This document shows positions 26,943 to 35,943 of a stretch of DNA of 64,000 bases, piece after piece. The stretch is from positions 434,001-498,000 of the forward strand of contig NZ_RAQC01000002.1 in NCBI RefSeq assembly GCF_003610405.1, written 5' to 3'. Numbering within the stretch: the first letter of the stretch is position 1; each line of letters opens with the position of its first letter. Under the pieces are notes generated by a model that was not told the origin of the DNA, did not search any database, and saw nothing but the letters and a program-made list of their open reading frames with translations. The DNA is from Microbacterium sp. AG238. Lineage in GTDB: Bacteria > Actinomycetota > Actinomycetes > Actinomycetales > Microbacteriaceae. A program made the translations under genes and the position numbers.

Positions 26943-29648
26943 GTGGCAGGCGGCAAGAAACTCGTCATCGTCGAGTCCCCGACCAAGATGAAGTCGATCC
27001 AGGGCTACCTGGGCGACGAGTACGAAGTGCTCAGCTCGGTCGGGCACATCCGGGACCTCGCTAAGAAAGAGGACATCCCGGCCGACAAGAAGCAGGCGTA
27101 CGGCAAGTACTCCATCGACGTCGACAACGGCTTCGATGCGTATTACGTGGTCAGCGATCGCAAGACCAAGACCGTTGCCGAGCTCAAGCGCGCCCTGAAG
27201 GACGCCGACGAAGTCCTGCTCGCCACCGATGAAGACCGCGAGGGCGAGGCGATCGCCTGGCACCTGCTCGAGGTGCTCAAGCCCAAAGTTCCCGTCAAGC
27301 GCATGGTCTTCCACGAGATCACCAAGGACGCCATCCGCGCGGCCGCCGACAACACACGCGAGCTCGACCTCGCGCTCGTCAACGCCCAGGAGACCCGCCG
27401 CGTTCTCGACCGCCTCTACGGCTGGGACGTCTCACCCGTGCTGTGGCGCAAGATCGGCTCCGGCCGCGACGGTCAGGCACTGAGCGCCGGCCGCGTGCAG
27501 TCCGCCGCCACACGCATGGTCGTCGAGCGCGAGCGCGAGCGGATGTCGTTCGTCTCCGCCTCGTACTGGGACATCGAGGCCCATGCCGCGAAGGACGGCG
27601 GCTCGTTCTCGACCCGCCTCGCTCGGCTCGACGGTGCCCCGCTGGCCCGCGGCACCGACTTCGACGACACCGGTTCACTCAAGAAGGCGGTCGTCGTCCT
27701 CAACGAGAAGGACGCCCGCGAGCTCGCCGCCGCGATCGAGAAGGCTGCCACCGCAGCCGTCACCGCGGTCGAGGCCAAGCCCGGAACCCGCAGCCCCAAG
27801 CCGCCGTTCACGACCTCCACGATGCAGCAGGAGGCCGGCCGCAAGCTCTCGATGAGCGCCAAGCACGCGATGAGCGTCGCCCAGCGTCTCTACGAGAAGG
27901 GCTACATCACCTATATGCGTACCGACTCGACCGCGCTCTCGGCGCAGGCCGTGACGGCGGCGCGTACGCAGGCGGTCGCGCTCTACGGCGATCGCGCGGT
28001 TCCCGCGAGCCCGCGCTCGTACCGCAACAACGCCAAGAACGCCCAGGAGGCGCACGAGGCGATCCGTCCGTCGGGTGAAGAGTTCCGCACTCCCGCGTCC
28101 GTCGCCTCCGGCCTCGACCGCGACGAGCAGCGCCTCTACGACCTCATCTGGAAGCGCACCGTCGCCAGCCAGATGTCCGACGCGAAGTACGAGACCACGA
28201 CCGTCACGCTCGAGGTCGACGCCGGCGGCAAGCGCGCCGCGTTCACGGCATCCGGAACCGTCTACACGTTCAAGGGCTTCCTCGAGGCGTACGAAGAGGG
28301 CAACGACGAGAAGCGCGGCGACAACGACCGCTCGGCCGACCAGTCGCTGCCGCCGGTTGCCGTCGGCGACAAGCTGGCGTTGTCGGATGTCGAGCCCAAG
28401 GGCCACGCGACGAGCCCCAAGCCCCGCTACACCGAGGCGAGTCTCGTCAAGGCGCTCGAAGAGAAGGGCATCGGGCGTCCGTCGACCTTCGCGAGCATCA
28501 TCGACGTCATCCTCGAACGCGGCTACGTCACCAAGCGCGGCCAGGCGCTCGTGCCCAGCTGGCTCTCGTTCAGCGTCGTGCGGCTGCTCGAGCAGCACTT
28601 CTCCGACCTCGTCGACTACGACTTCACGGCCGCCCTCGAAGACGACCTCGACGCCATCGCCCGGGGCGAGCAGGCGCGTGAGGCCTGGCTGCAGGAGTTC
28701 TACTTCGGCTCGGACAACCACGTGGGTCTGCGCAACATCGTCGAGAACCTCGGCGACATCGATGCGCGCGAGCTCAACGCGACGCCCATCGGCGACGTGG
28801 CGACCCTGCGCTTCGGCAAGTACGGTCCGTACCTCGACGTCCCGGTCGGCGACGGCGAGACGCGCATCGTCAACGTGCCCGACGACCTCGCGCCCGACGA
28901 GTTGACGCCCGAGAAGGCGCAGGAGCTCATCGACGCTCCCGTCGCCGGTGACCGGGTGCTCGGTGAGAACCCCGAGAACGGCAAGCTCATCGTGGTCAAG
29001 GACGGGCGCTTCGGCCCGTACGTGCAGGAGCTCGAGCCCGAGCCCGACGAGACCGTCGACGAGTCGACCGGTGAGGTCGCGCCCGCCAAGAAGAAGACGA
29101 CGAAGAAGAAGGAAGCGGCCCCCAAGCCGCGGACGGCGTCGCTCTTCAAGTCGATGAGCGTCGACACGGTCGACCTCGAACAGGCGCTCAAGCTGCTGTC
29201 GCTTCCTCGCGTCGTGGGCGTCGACCCCGAGTCGGGCAACGAGATCACCGCGCAGAACGGCCGCTACGGCCCGTACCTGAAGAAGGGCACCGACTCGCGC
29301 ACGCTCGCCAGTGAGCAGCAGCTGTTCGACATCACGCTCGAAGAAGCTCTCGCCGTCTACGCGCAGCCCAAGTACGGCGCCCGCGCCGCATCCAGCGCGC
29401 TCAAGGAGTTCGAGGCCGACCCCACCAGCGGCAAGCCGATCAAGCTCAAGGACGGCCGGTTCGGTCCCTACGTCACCGACGGTGAGACCAACGCGACCAT
29501 CCCGCGCGGTGAGAACGCCGAAGAGGTCACCTTCGAACGCGCCGTCCAGCTGCTCGCCGACAAGCGCGCCAAGGGCCCCGCGCCCAAGCGCAAGACGGCC
29601 GCGCGCAAGACCACCACGACGCGCAAGCCCGCGGCAAAGAAGAAGTGA
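26943..29648 (+). CDS. topA: DNA topoisomerase I
   Basis: 901 residues, the type IA enzyme that relaxes negative supercoils. 'KLVIVESPTKMKSIQGYLGDEYEV' is the Toprim start; 'ATDEDREGEAIAWHL' carries the metal-binding acidic triad; 'GYITYMRTDSTALS' holds catalytic Tyr324. The C-terminal third has repeats of the form 'NGRYGPYLKKG' and ends in a lysine-rich tail ('KRKTAARKTTTTRKPAAKKK'), the actinobacterial design without zinc fingers. GTG at 26943 is preceded by AAAGGAAG. The tmk start overlaps its stop by 4 bp. Confidence 0.97.
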   Translation: MAGGKKLVIVESPTKMKSIQGYLGDEYEVLSSVGHIRDLAKKEDIPADKKQAYGKYSIDVDNGFDAYYVVSDRKTKTVAELKRALKDADEVLLATDEDREGEAIAWHLLEVLKPKVPVKRMVFHEITKDAIRAAADNTRELDLALVNAQETRRVLDRLYGWDVSPVLWRKIGSGRDGQALSAGRVQSAATRMVVERERERMSFVSASYWDIEAHAAKDGGSFSTRLARLDGAPLARGTDFDDTGSLKKAVVVLNEKDARELAAAIEKAATAAVTAVEAKPGTRSPKPPFTTSTMQQEAGRKLSMSAKHAMSVAQRLYEKGYITYMRTDSTALSAQAVTAARTQAVALYGDRAVPASPRSYRNNAKNAQEAHEAIRPSGEEFRTPASVASGLDRDEQRLYDLIWKRTVASQMSDAKYETTTVTLEVDAGGKRAAFTASGTVYTFKGFLEAYEEGNDEKRGDNDRSADQSLPPVAVGDKLALSDVEPKGHATSPKPRYTEASLVKALEEKGIGRPSTFASIIDVILERGYVTKRGQALVPSWLSFSVVRLLEQHFSDLVDYDFTAALEDDLDAIARGEQAREAWLQEFYFGSDNHVGLRNIVENLGDIDARELNATPIGDVATLRFGKYGPYLDVPVGDGETRIVNVPDDLAPDELTPEKAQELIDAPVAGDRVLGENPENGKLIVVKDGRFGPYVQELEPEPDETVDESTGEVAPAKKKTTKKKEAAPKPRTASLFKSMSVDTVDLEQALKLLSLPRVVGVDPESGNEITAQNGRYGPYLKKGTDSRTLASEQQLFDITLEEALAVYAQPKYGARAASSALKEFEADPTSGKPIKLKDGRFGPYVTDGETNATIPRGENAEEVTFERAVQLLADKRAKGPAPKRKTAARKTTTTRKPAAKKK

Positions 29649-30283
29649 CCGGCTCCGCCGACCGCGGACTCTGGATCACCCTCGAGGGCGGCGACGGGTC
29701 GGGTAAGACGACTCAGGCGACCGCTCTCGAGGCCTGGCTCCGCGAGAGCGGTCGCGAGGTCGTGCGCACGCGAGAGCCGGGCGGCAGCGACGTGGGCGTG
29801 CTCATCCGCGACATCGTCCTGCATCACCGGGGCGACATCGCGCCGCGCGCCGAAGCCCTGCTGTACGCCGCCGACCGGGCACACCACGTCGCGACCGTCG
29901 TCCGTCCGGCCCTCGACCGCGGCGCCGTCGTCGTGCAGGACCGGTACCTCGACTCGTCGGTGGCCTACCAGGGGGCCGGACGCGTCCTGGATGCCGGCGA
30001 GGTGCGTGACCTGTCGCTGTGGGCCACCGACGGCGCGCTGCCCGACATCACGGTGCTGCTCGACCTCGATCCCGCGGCCGCGCGGGCCCGTCTCGACGCC
30101 GACGACAAGCCGTTCGACCGGCTCGAAGCCGAGAAGGCCGACTTCCACGAGCGTGTGCGCACCGCCTTCCTCGGGCTCGCCGCAGCGGAACCCGAGCGGT
30201 TCCTCGTGCTCGACGCGACTCGCCCGCCGGTCGACCTCGCCGTCGAGATCCGGGCTCGCGTCGAACGCTCGCTGCGCGGTTGA
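29645..30283 (+). CDS. tmk: thymidylate kinase
   Basis: 212 residues. It converts dTMP to dTDP. 'LEGGDGSGKTTQA' (P-loop at residues 13-25), 'REPGGSDVG' (DR/EPG dTMP-binding motif) and 'VVVQDRYLDSSVAYQGAGR' (DRY motif plus lid region) are complete. GTG start overlaps the topA stop (GTGA), so translation is coupled. topA-tmk-holB is a known actinobacterial order. Confidence 0.96.
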   Translation: MTGSADRGLWITLEGGDGSGKTTQATALEAWLRESGREVVRTREPGGSDVGVLIRDIVLHHRGDIAPRAEALLYAADRAHHVATVVRPALDRGAVVVQDRYLDSSVAYQGAGRVLDAGEVRDLSLWATDGALPDITVLLDLDPAAARARLDADDKPFDRLEAEKADFHERVRTAFLGLAAAEPERFLVLDATRPPVDLAVEIRARVERSLRG

Positions 30284-30347
30284 GTCGGCGCCGACGAGGG
30301 AGCCGTCGCCCGCCCGATGCGGGGTCACCGAGGTCGGAGGCTCCCCG

Positions 30348-30353
30348 TAGGCT
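30348..30353 (+). promoter_or_regulatory. -10 box of holB, leaderless start
   Basis: TAGGCT at 30348-30353 ends 6 nt before the holB ATG at 30360, with no Shine-Dalgarno between. The transcript probably begins at the start codon, giving holB a promoter besides read-through from tmk. Confidence 0.5.
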
Positions 30354-30359
30354 GGACCC

Positions 30360-31514
30360 ATGACCGTCTCCGCTCCGCTCGCACCGCCGTGGGGCGAGGT
30401 CTGGGGCCAAGACTCCGCCGTGGCGGCGCTGCAGGCCGCGGCATCCGATCCCGCGCAGCTCGCGCACGCCTGGCTCATCACGGGCCCGCCCGGCTCGGGG
30501 CGCTCGACGCTCGCGCACGCCTTCGCGGCCGCGCTGATCGCCGAGCCGGGCGACGAAGCCGCGATGCGGCAAGTGCTCGCCGGTACCCACCCCGATCTCA
30601 CGGCACTGCGCACGGAGGGCGTCGTCATCTCGATCCGCGACGCCCGGGCCCTCGTCGAACGGTCGTACTTCTCGCCGTCGCTCGGCCGATACCGCGTCAT
30701 CGTCGTCGAAGACGCCGACCGGATGGTCGAGCGCACGAGCAACGTGCTGCTCAAGGCTCTCGAAGAGCCGCCGGAGCAGACGGTCTGGGTGCTGTGCGCG
30801 CCGAGCGATGCCGACCTGCTGCCGACGATCCGCTCGCGCGTACGCACGCTGCGGCTTCGTGAGCCCGACGTGGCGGATGTCGCGCGGCTCATCTCTGCGC
30901 GCACGGGGGTCGACGACGCGGTGGCCGAGCAATCCGCTCGCCTTGCCCAGCGACACATCGGCATGGCCCAGCGTCTGGCCACGGATGCTGCCTCTCGGGA
31001 GCGCCGCGATGCGACGCTGCGCGCGGTGCTGGCGGTGCGCGGGGTGTCCGACGCCGTCGAGACGGCCGGCCGGATCGTGAGCGCGGCGACCGAGGACGCG
31101 AAAGCCCTGACGGCGGAACGCGACGAGTCCGAGCGTGAGGCGTTGCGGCGCACGCTCGGGGTCGCACCGGGCGCGCCCGTCCCGCCTGCGGTGCGTGGTC
31201 AGCTGAGCGCGCTCGAAGACGACCAGAAGCGCCGCGCCACCCGCAGCCTGCGCGACGGTATCGATCGCGTCCTCACCGATCTCGAATCGATGTATCGCGA
31301 CACGCTGATGCTCCAGTTCGGCCGCGAGGGCGACTTGATCAATCGGGAGCTGACGAGCGAGCTCGCCGCTCTCGCGTCGGCATGGACCCCCGACCGCACA
31401 CTCGTCGTCCTCGATCGCATCTCGGCCACCCGCAGCGCCCTCGAAGGCAACGCGGCGCCCCTGCTCGCTCTCGAGAGCATGCTCATCACCGTCGCCAGCG
31501 GAAGGACACCGTGA
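30360..31514 (+). CDS. holB: DNA polymerase III delta' subunit
   Basis: 384 residues, a clamp-loader AAA+ subunit. 'WGQDSAVAALQAAA', 'AHAWLITGPPGSGRST' (residues 36-50), 'VVIVEDADRMVERTSNVLLKALEEPP' and 'TIRSRVRTLRL' (sensor/arginine region) follow the family order. The P-loop has Arg48 where ATP-binding subunits have Lys, and the zinc-finger cysteines are missing. Delta' does not itself need to bind ATP, so this fits. The next gene overlaps its stop by 4 bp. Confidence 0.92.
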   Translation: MTVSAPLAPPWGEVWGQDSAVAALQAAASDPAQLAHAWLITGPPGSGRSTLAHAFAAALIAEPGDEAAMRQVLAGTHPDLTALRTEGVVISIRDARALVERSYFSPSLGRYRVIVVEDADRMVERTSNVLLKALEEPPEQTVWVLCAPSDADLLPTIRSRVRTLRLREPDVADVARLISARTGVDDAVAEQSARLAQRHIGMAQRLATDAASRERRDATLRAVLAVRGVSDAVETAGRIVSAATEDAKALTAERDESEREALRRTLGVAPGAPVPPAVRGQLSALEDDQKRRATRSLRDGIDRVLTDLESMYRDTLMLQFGREGDLINRELTSELAALASAWTPDRTLVVLDRISATRSALEGNAAPLLALESMLITVASGRTP

Positions 31515-33064
31515 AAGCTCCCCGTCGTCTGGTCACCGTCGTCGCCATCGCCGCGGCCACGGTGACGGTCCTCACCGGATGCGTCTTCAAGGGAAGCCCC
31601 GATCAGGCTTCGCCCGCGCCGAGCCGCACCCCTGTCACCGAGGGTGTCTCAGCTGATCTCATGCCGTTCTACGGGCAGGAGCTCGATTGGGCTTCCTGCT
31701 CGGGCGCCGACTCGGGAACGTATGACTGCACGACGGTGCGCGCCCCGCGCGATTGGAACGACCCGGGTGCCGGCGAGATCGAGCTCGCCGTCGTTCGGCG
31801 TGCCGCGGGATCAGGCGACGCGCTCGGCTCGCTCCTGGTCAACCCCGGCGGCCCCGGCGCGAGCGGGTACGACCTGATCGCCGACAGCGCCCAGTTCGCC
31901 GTCGGCTCGGTGCTGGCCGACGCCTACGACGTCATCGGGTTCGACCCGCGCGGAGTGGGGCGCTCCAGCGCGGTCGCCTGCTTCGACGCCGCAGGCACTG
32001 ATGCCTACTTCTTCGACATCCCGGCGGCGCCCCGCGGCACGCCCGAATGGGAAGCGGAGCTGACTGCCCGCAACGAGCAGTTCGCCGCCGCCTGCGATGA
32101 GAACAGCGACGGCATCCTTCCCTTCATCACGACCGAGTTCGCCGCGCGCGACATGGATCTGCTGCGTGCGGTGCTCGGCGACGAGAAGCTCAACTACCTC
32201 GGCTACTCGTACGGGACCTTCCTCGGTGCGACGTACGCCAAGCTGTACCCCGAGAACGTCGGGCGCCTTGTGCTCGATGGGGCGATCGACCCGAGCGTGT
32301 CGTCCCTCGATGTCAGCGCGACCCAGGCGGTCGGCTTCGAGTCGGCGCTGCGTGCGTTCATGGCGGCCTGCCTCGAGGAGGAGGACTGCCCCTTCCGCGG
32401 CTCTGTCGACGACGCGATGACCGACCTCGGCACGCTGCTCGCGAGCGTCGATGCCTCGCCGCTGCCGGCATCCGATGGTCGGCGGCTCGGCGCTGACTCG
32501 CTGATGACCGCGATCATCGCGGCTCTGTACTCGCAGGACAACTGGCCCATCCTGCGCCAGGCTCTTGCGCAGACGCTCACCGGTGACCCGGCGACGGCGT
32601 TCCTGCTCGCCGACTTCTACTACGCGCGCACGGCCGACGGGCGCTACGAGGACAACTCGTCCGAGGCGTTCCGCGCCTACAACTGCATGGACTACCCGGT
32701 CGAGAACGACCCCGAGGCGGAAGCCGCCTCGAAGGCACGCCTCGCGGTAGAAGCCCCGACAGTCGCGCCGTACTGGGAGGGTGTCGACGCCTGCGCTGTC
32801 TGGCCTTACCCGCCGACGGGCACGCGGGGCGAGATCACGGCCGACGGTGCCGCACCGATCGTCGTCGTGGGCACGACCAACGATCCCGCCACCCCGTACG
32901 AATGGTCGGAGTCGCTGGCCGATCAGCTCGCCTCAGGCGTGCTCATCACGCGTGAGGGCGAAGGACACACCGGGTTCCAGAAGGGAAACTCGTGCGTCGA
33001 CGACGCGGTCGAGGCCTTCTTCATCGACGACACGGTTCCCGAAGACGGACTCGTCTGCCGCTAG
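31511..33064 (+). CDS. secreted alpha/beta-hydrolase lipoprotein (tripeptidyl aminopeptidase-like)
   Basis: 517 residues. A lipoprotein signal peptide ends at 'VLTGC' (Cys24), so the mature protein is tethered outside the membrane. The hydrolase fold has 'LLVNPGGPGASG' (oxyanion loop), 'DVIGFDPRGVGRSS', 'LNYLGYSYGTFLGATYA' with nucleophile Ser233, 'VVVGTTNDPATPY' (acid Asp) and 'GEGHTGF' (His). The TAP-like C-terminal domain of Streptomyces SlpD/SlpE and mycobacterial secreted proteases is present, so removal of short peptides from N-termini is likely. GTG overlaps the holB stop. Confidence 0.88.
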   Translation: MKAPRRLVTVVAIAAATVTVLTGCVFKGSPDQASPAPSRTPVTEGVSADLMPFYGQELDWASCSGADSGTYDCTTVRAPRDWNDPGAGEIELAVVRRAAGSGDALGSLLVNPGGPGASGYDLIADSAQFAVGSVLADAYDVIGFDPRGVGRSSAVACFDAAGTDAYFFDIPAAPRGTPEWEAELTARNEQFAAACDENSDGILPFITTEFAARDMDLLRAVLGDEKLNYLGYSYGTFLGATYAKLYPENVGRLVLDGAIDPSVSSLDVSATQAVGFESALRAFMAACLEEEDCPFRGSVDDAMTDLGTLLASVDASPLPASDGRRLGADSLMTAIIAALYSQDNWPILRQALAQTLTGDPATAFLLADFYYARTADGRYEDNSSEAFRAYNCMDYPVENDPEAEAASKARLAVEAPTVAPYWEGVDACAVWPYPPTGTRGEITADGAAPIVVVGTTNDPATPYEWSESLADQLASGVLITREGEGHTGFQKGNSCVDDAVEAFFIDDTVPEDGLVCR

Positions 33065-33089
33065 GCCTCTGCCCCTCGCCCTCCCACCC

Positions 33090-33145
33090 GAGGTCCCAGT
33101 TCGGCCGGGAATGCTGCCCCGAAACCCGGCCCAAGTGGGACCTCG
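33090..33145. repeat. 57-bp palindromic repeat, copy 1
   Basis: CGAGGTCCCAGTT begins and AAGTGGGACCTCG ends this copy; arms of about 21 bp pair with two mismatches. It lies just after the hydrolase gene. Related copies are at 33183, 34074 and 53181. Confidence 0.9.
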
Positions 33146-33182
33146 GGGAGGTTCGTCCGCCGAGGTGACGCCGTGCTTGCCG

Positions 33183-33239
33183 CGAGGTCCCAGTTGAGCC
33201 GGGAATGACGTCGCCGTTCCCGGCCGAAGTGGGACCTCG
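33183..33239. repeat. 57-bp palindromic repeat, copy 2
   Basis: Same outer ends as copy 1, and the centre (GGGAATGACGTCGCC) resembles copy 3. It lies 37 bp after copy 1 and ends 5 bp before the stop codon of the nucleotidyltransferase gene. Confidence 0.9.
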
Positions 33240-33244
33240 CCGGC

Positions 33245-34051
33245 TCAGCGAGGCCGGGGCAGGGCCCGGAACATCTCGATTGCTGCCTGGACGCCCTCGG
33301 GTGAGGCGCCAACCGCGCTGAGCGCCGCGGTGACCTGAACGCCGAAGTCGCCGGGTGCGGACGGGAGGCGCGAGACCCCCGGCACGATGCCCTTCTCGTT
33401 GATGGCCCAGACTCTGGCGTGCGCGTGCCATGCGTAGGCAAGTCGCACGGCCGCGTTGCTCAGGCAGAGGTCGACGTAGGCGGTGTCGCCGCGGTCGGCG
33501 ACCTTCGCTGCGGCATCCACGAGGAAATCCACCTGCCACAGGTCCTCGATGAACGCCCGCCGCAGCGGTTCCGGGTAAGGGTCGAGGGAAGCGGCGTTGT
33601 CGCGCAGGAAACGGGCGCCATCGACGAGTGGCTTCGCGAGGGCGACCTCGCCGGCGTAGGCGACATCCAGGAACCCGGAAGGATGCCCCGGCTGTGCGTG
33701 GAAGGCGAACGTGCCGCGACGCGCCCTCGCGATCTGAGCTCGAACCCGGTCGACGTCACGAATGATGATGTCCACGGGCATGCCCGCGATCGTCGACCAT
33801 GCTCCGCTGTCCACCCACGGGCCCCAGCTCCCCGCGTGTCCGACGGTGACCGGTGCCTCAGCCCAGCGAGACACCGTCGCTGAGACGGCGGCGCGGTCGA
33901 TAGTCCGCCCATCGACGTAGACGCCGAGGTCGACGTCCGAGTCGGGGGCATGTGTTCCGCGCGCCCGACTGCCCCCGAGTGCCACCGCGACCACTCCGGG
34001 AGTTGCTGCAAGATCGTGCGCGATCCGAACCAGATCGGTATCCGAGAGCAT
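33245..34051 (-). CDS. nucleotidyltransferase-domain protein
   Basis: 268 residues. 'VALGGSRARGTHAPDSDVDLGVYV' (about residues 24-47) is the Pol-beta-type nucleotidyltransferase signature GGSxxxG...DxD; 'PVDIIIRDVDRV' gives the third acidic residue. The rest is helical (DUF4037-like), the part that would choose the substrate. Such proteins transfer a nucleotide to a small molecule or a protein; aminoglycoside adenylyltransferases and MNT-type antitoxins share the fold, but no HEPN partner is next to it. TAGCCT (complement of 34058-34063) lies 6 nt before the ATG, so the mRNA is probably leaderless. Palindromic repeats flank the gene on both sides. Confidence 0.85.
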   Translation of the reverse strand: MLSDTDLVRIAHDLAATPGVVAVALGGSRARGTHAPDSDVDLGVYVDGRTIDRAAVSATVSRWAEAPVTVGHAGSWGPWVDSGAWSTIAGMPVDIIIRDVDRVRAQIARARRGTFAFHAQPGHPSGFLDVAYAGEVALAKPLVDGARFLRDNAASLDPYPEPLRRAFIEDLWQVDFLVDAAAKVADRGDTAYVDLCLSNAAVRLAYAWHAHARVWAINEKGIVPGVSRLPSAPGDFGVQVTAALSAVGASPEGVQAAIEMFRALPRPR

Positions 34052-34073
34052 CGTGCCAGGCTAGCGAGCACGC

Positions 34074-34130
34074 CGAGGTCCCAGTTGGGCCGGGAATGGT
34101 GTCGCCATATCCGGCCCAACTGGGACCTCG
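34074..34130. repeat. 57-bp palindromic repeat, copy 3 (best palindrome)
   Basis: CGAGGTCCCAGTTGGGCCGG at 34074-34093 and its exact complement at 34111-34130 give perfect 20-bp arms around a 17-bp centre. It lies between the nucleotidyltransferase gene start and the metI stop. Confidence 0.95.
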
Positions 34131-34185
34131 GGTGGGGTTGCCTCGGCCTGACCGAGGCGGTGCGCGGCCGACAGGCGGCAGGGCG

Positions 34186-34845
34186 TCAGCGGCGAAGGAT
34201 GCGGCGGGCGAGGGCGTTGCCGAGGAACTGCACGCCCTGCACGAGCAGGATGATGATGATCACGGCCGCCCAGGTCACCCACGGGTTGAACTGGCGGAAG
34301 CCGTTCACCAGGGCGAACTGACCGAGCCCGCCCGCGGCGATGGCACCGGCGACCGCAGTCATGTCGACGAGCGCGACCACGATGAAGGTGTAGCCGAGCA
34401 CGAGCGGGCCGAGCGACTCGCGGGGGACCAGCCGGAAGAGGATGCGCGAGCGACTCGCGCCGGCGGCGCGGGCGGCCTCGATCACCCCGGGCCGTACCGT
34501 CAGCAGGTTCTGCTCGACGATGCGTCCGATGGCGAACATCGATGCGATCGAGATCGCGAAGACCGCGAACTCGATGCCGATGCCGCGAATGCTGAACGCG
34601 CGCGCGAGAGGCTGCACCGCGGCCATGAAGATGATGAACGGGATCGGTCGGAAGGTGTTCACGATCACGTTGACGATGCCGAACACCACACGATTGGGGA
34701 ACAGGCTGCCGGCCCGTGTCGCGTAGAGCGCGAGGCCGATGAGAAATCCCGCGGTACCGCCGAACACCAGGCTCAGCGTGATCATGTAGAGCGTCTCGGC
34801 CGTCGCCGGCCAGAGGTCGGGCAGCAGGTCGATGAGCCTATCCAC
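34186..34845 (-). CDS. metI: methionine ABC transporter permease
   Basis: 219 residues, five predicted membrane helices. It forms the membrane channel of the MetNIQ importer for D- and L-methionine. 'ETLYMITLSLVFGGTAGFLIGLALY' begins the domain, 'FRPIPFIIFMAAVQPLARA' is the MetI signature and 'EAARAAGASRSRILFRLVPRESLG' the EAA loop that docks on MetN. The GTG at 34845 is inside the end of metN (8-bp overlap) and has GAGGAGG upstream. Confidence 0.93.
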   Translation of the reverse strand: MDRLIDLLPDLWPATAETLYMITLSLVFGGTAGFLIGLALYATRAGSLFPNRVVFGIVNVIVNTFRPIPFIIFMAAVQPLARAFSIRGIGIEFAVFAISIASMFAIGRIVEQNLLTVRPGVIEAARAAGASRSRILFRLVPRESLGPLVLGYTFIVVALVDMTAVAGAIAAGGLGQFALVNGFRQFNPWVTWAAVIIIILLVQGVQFLGNALARRILRR

Positions 34846-35875
34846 GGGAGTCCTCCTCGATGAGCGGTGCGTGGGCGGATGCCGCGGCCACGGCACGGTC
34901 GACGGCATCCGTCTCTCCCGACAGGGCGAGCGTCAGGTGCCCGAAGACTCGCCCGCGGATGTCGTTGATGCCGCCGTGGATCAGCTCGAACCGCACACCG
35001 TGCGACGACAGTGCCGCGAACACGTCCGCCTGCGGCGACTCGCCCTCGCGGATCGTGAAGGTGACGATGCGACCGGGATGCCGCGCGCGCAGCGCGGCGA
35101 GCTTCTCGCCCGTGGGGGCCTCGTCGATGATGCTCGCCACGAAACGGCGCGTGGCGTCATGCGACGGTGCCGAGAGCACATCGAAGACGTCTCCGCTCTC
35201 GATGACGCGACCGTGCTCCATCACGACGACGCGGTCGGCGATCGCGCGAACGACCTCCATCTCGTGGGTGATGACCAGGATCGTCACCCCGAGCTCGGCG
35301 TTGATGCGCTTCAGGAGGGCGAGCACCTCCTGTGTCGTGTCGGGGTCGAGCGCGCTCGTCGCCTCGTCGGCGAGCAGGATGCGGGGACTCGTGGCGAGAG
35401 CCCGAGCGATGCCGACCCGTTGCCGCTGACCACCCGAGAGCTGCTCGGGGTAGTTCTTGGCCTTGCCCGACAGCCCGACGAACTCGAGCAGCTCCGCCAC
35501 GCGTTGCTTCACCTCGGCGCGCGGGTGCCCGGCGACCTCCAGCGGGTACGCGACGTTGCCCGCGACGGTGCGAGAGTCGAACAGGTTGAACTGCTGGAAG
35601 ATCATGCCGATGTCGCCGCGCAGGGCGCGCAGCTCGCGCTCACGAAGCCCCGTGATGTCGCGGCCGTCGATCTCGACGCTCCCGCTCGTCGGCGTTTCGA
35701 GGGCGTTGACCAAGCGCAGCACGGTGCTCTTCCCGGCGCCGGAGTAGCCGACGATGCCGCACACGGTTCCGGCTTCGATCTCGAGGTCGACGCCATCGAC
35801 GGCGACGACCGGGTCGCCGCCCTTCGTGGACGGTGGGAAGCGCTTTGTCACGCCGGACAGGCGGATCAGGGTCAT
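34838..35875 (-). CDS. metN: methionine ABC transporter ATP-binding protein
   Basis: 345 residues. The ABC domain has 'GYSGAGKST' (Walker A), 'FQQFNLFDSRTV' (Q-loop), 'LSGGQRQRVGIARAL' (signature), 'ILLADEATSALDP' (Walker B) and 'VITHEM' (switch His). The last ~90 residues ('IVTFTIREGESPQADVFAALSSHGVRFELIHGGINDIRGRVFGHLTLAL') are the C2/NIL domain, where cytoplasmic methionine inhibits the transporter. It follows metQ after a strong intergenic hairpin. Confidence 0.95.
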   Translation of the reverse strand: MTLIRLSGVTKRFPPSTKGGDPVVAVDGVDLEIEAGTVCGIVGYSGAGKSTVLRLVNALETPTSGSVEIDGRDITGLRERELRALRGDIGMIFQQFNLFDSRTVAGNVAYPLEVAGHPRAEVKQRVAELLEFVGLSGKAKNYPEQLSGGQRQRVGIARALATSPRILLADEATSALDPDTTQEVLALLKRINAELGVTILVITHEMEVVRAIADRVVVMEHGRVIESGDVFDVLSAPSHDATRRFVASIIDEAPTGEKLAALRARHPGRIVTFTIREGESPQADVFAALSSHGVRFELIHGGINDIRGRVFGHLTLALSGETDAVDRAVAAASAHAPLIEEDSRG

Positions 35876-35896
35876 GCGGGGGCTCCTCGAACGGGA

Positions 35897-35940
35897 CATG
35901 CGTGTGCGGCCCGTCCTGTGGAGCGGGCCGCACACGCATG
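35897..35940 (-). terminator. metQ-metN intergenic hairpin (partial terminator or mRNA stabiliser)
   Basis: A perfect 17-bp stem (35897-35913 with 35924-35940, starting CATGCGTGTGCGG) and a 10-nt loop fill most of the 68-bp gap, beginning 4 bp after the metQ stop. With no T run, it more likely slows 3' decay or causes partial termination, letting binding protein be made in excess over MetN and MetI. Confidence 0.75.
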
Positions 35941-35943
35941 ATG

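Noticed and set aside
30360-31514. tau/gamma clamp loader (dnaX)
   Set aside because: P-loop lysine is Arg, zinc cysteines are missing, and it follows tmk as holB does.
33245-34051. HEPN-MNT toxin-antitoxin pair
   Set aside because: The protein is longer than MNT antitoxins and there is no HEPN gene next to it.
33070-34140. Insertion sequence around the nucleotidyltransferase gene
   Set aside because: No transposase motif is encoded and no target-site duplication was seen outside the repeats.
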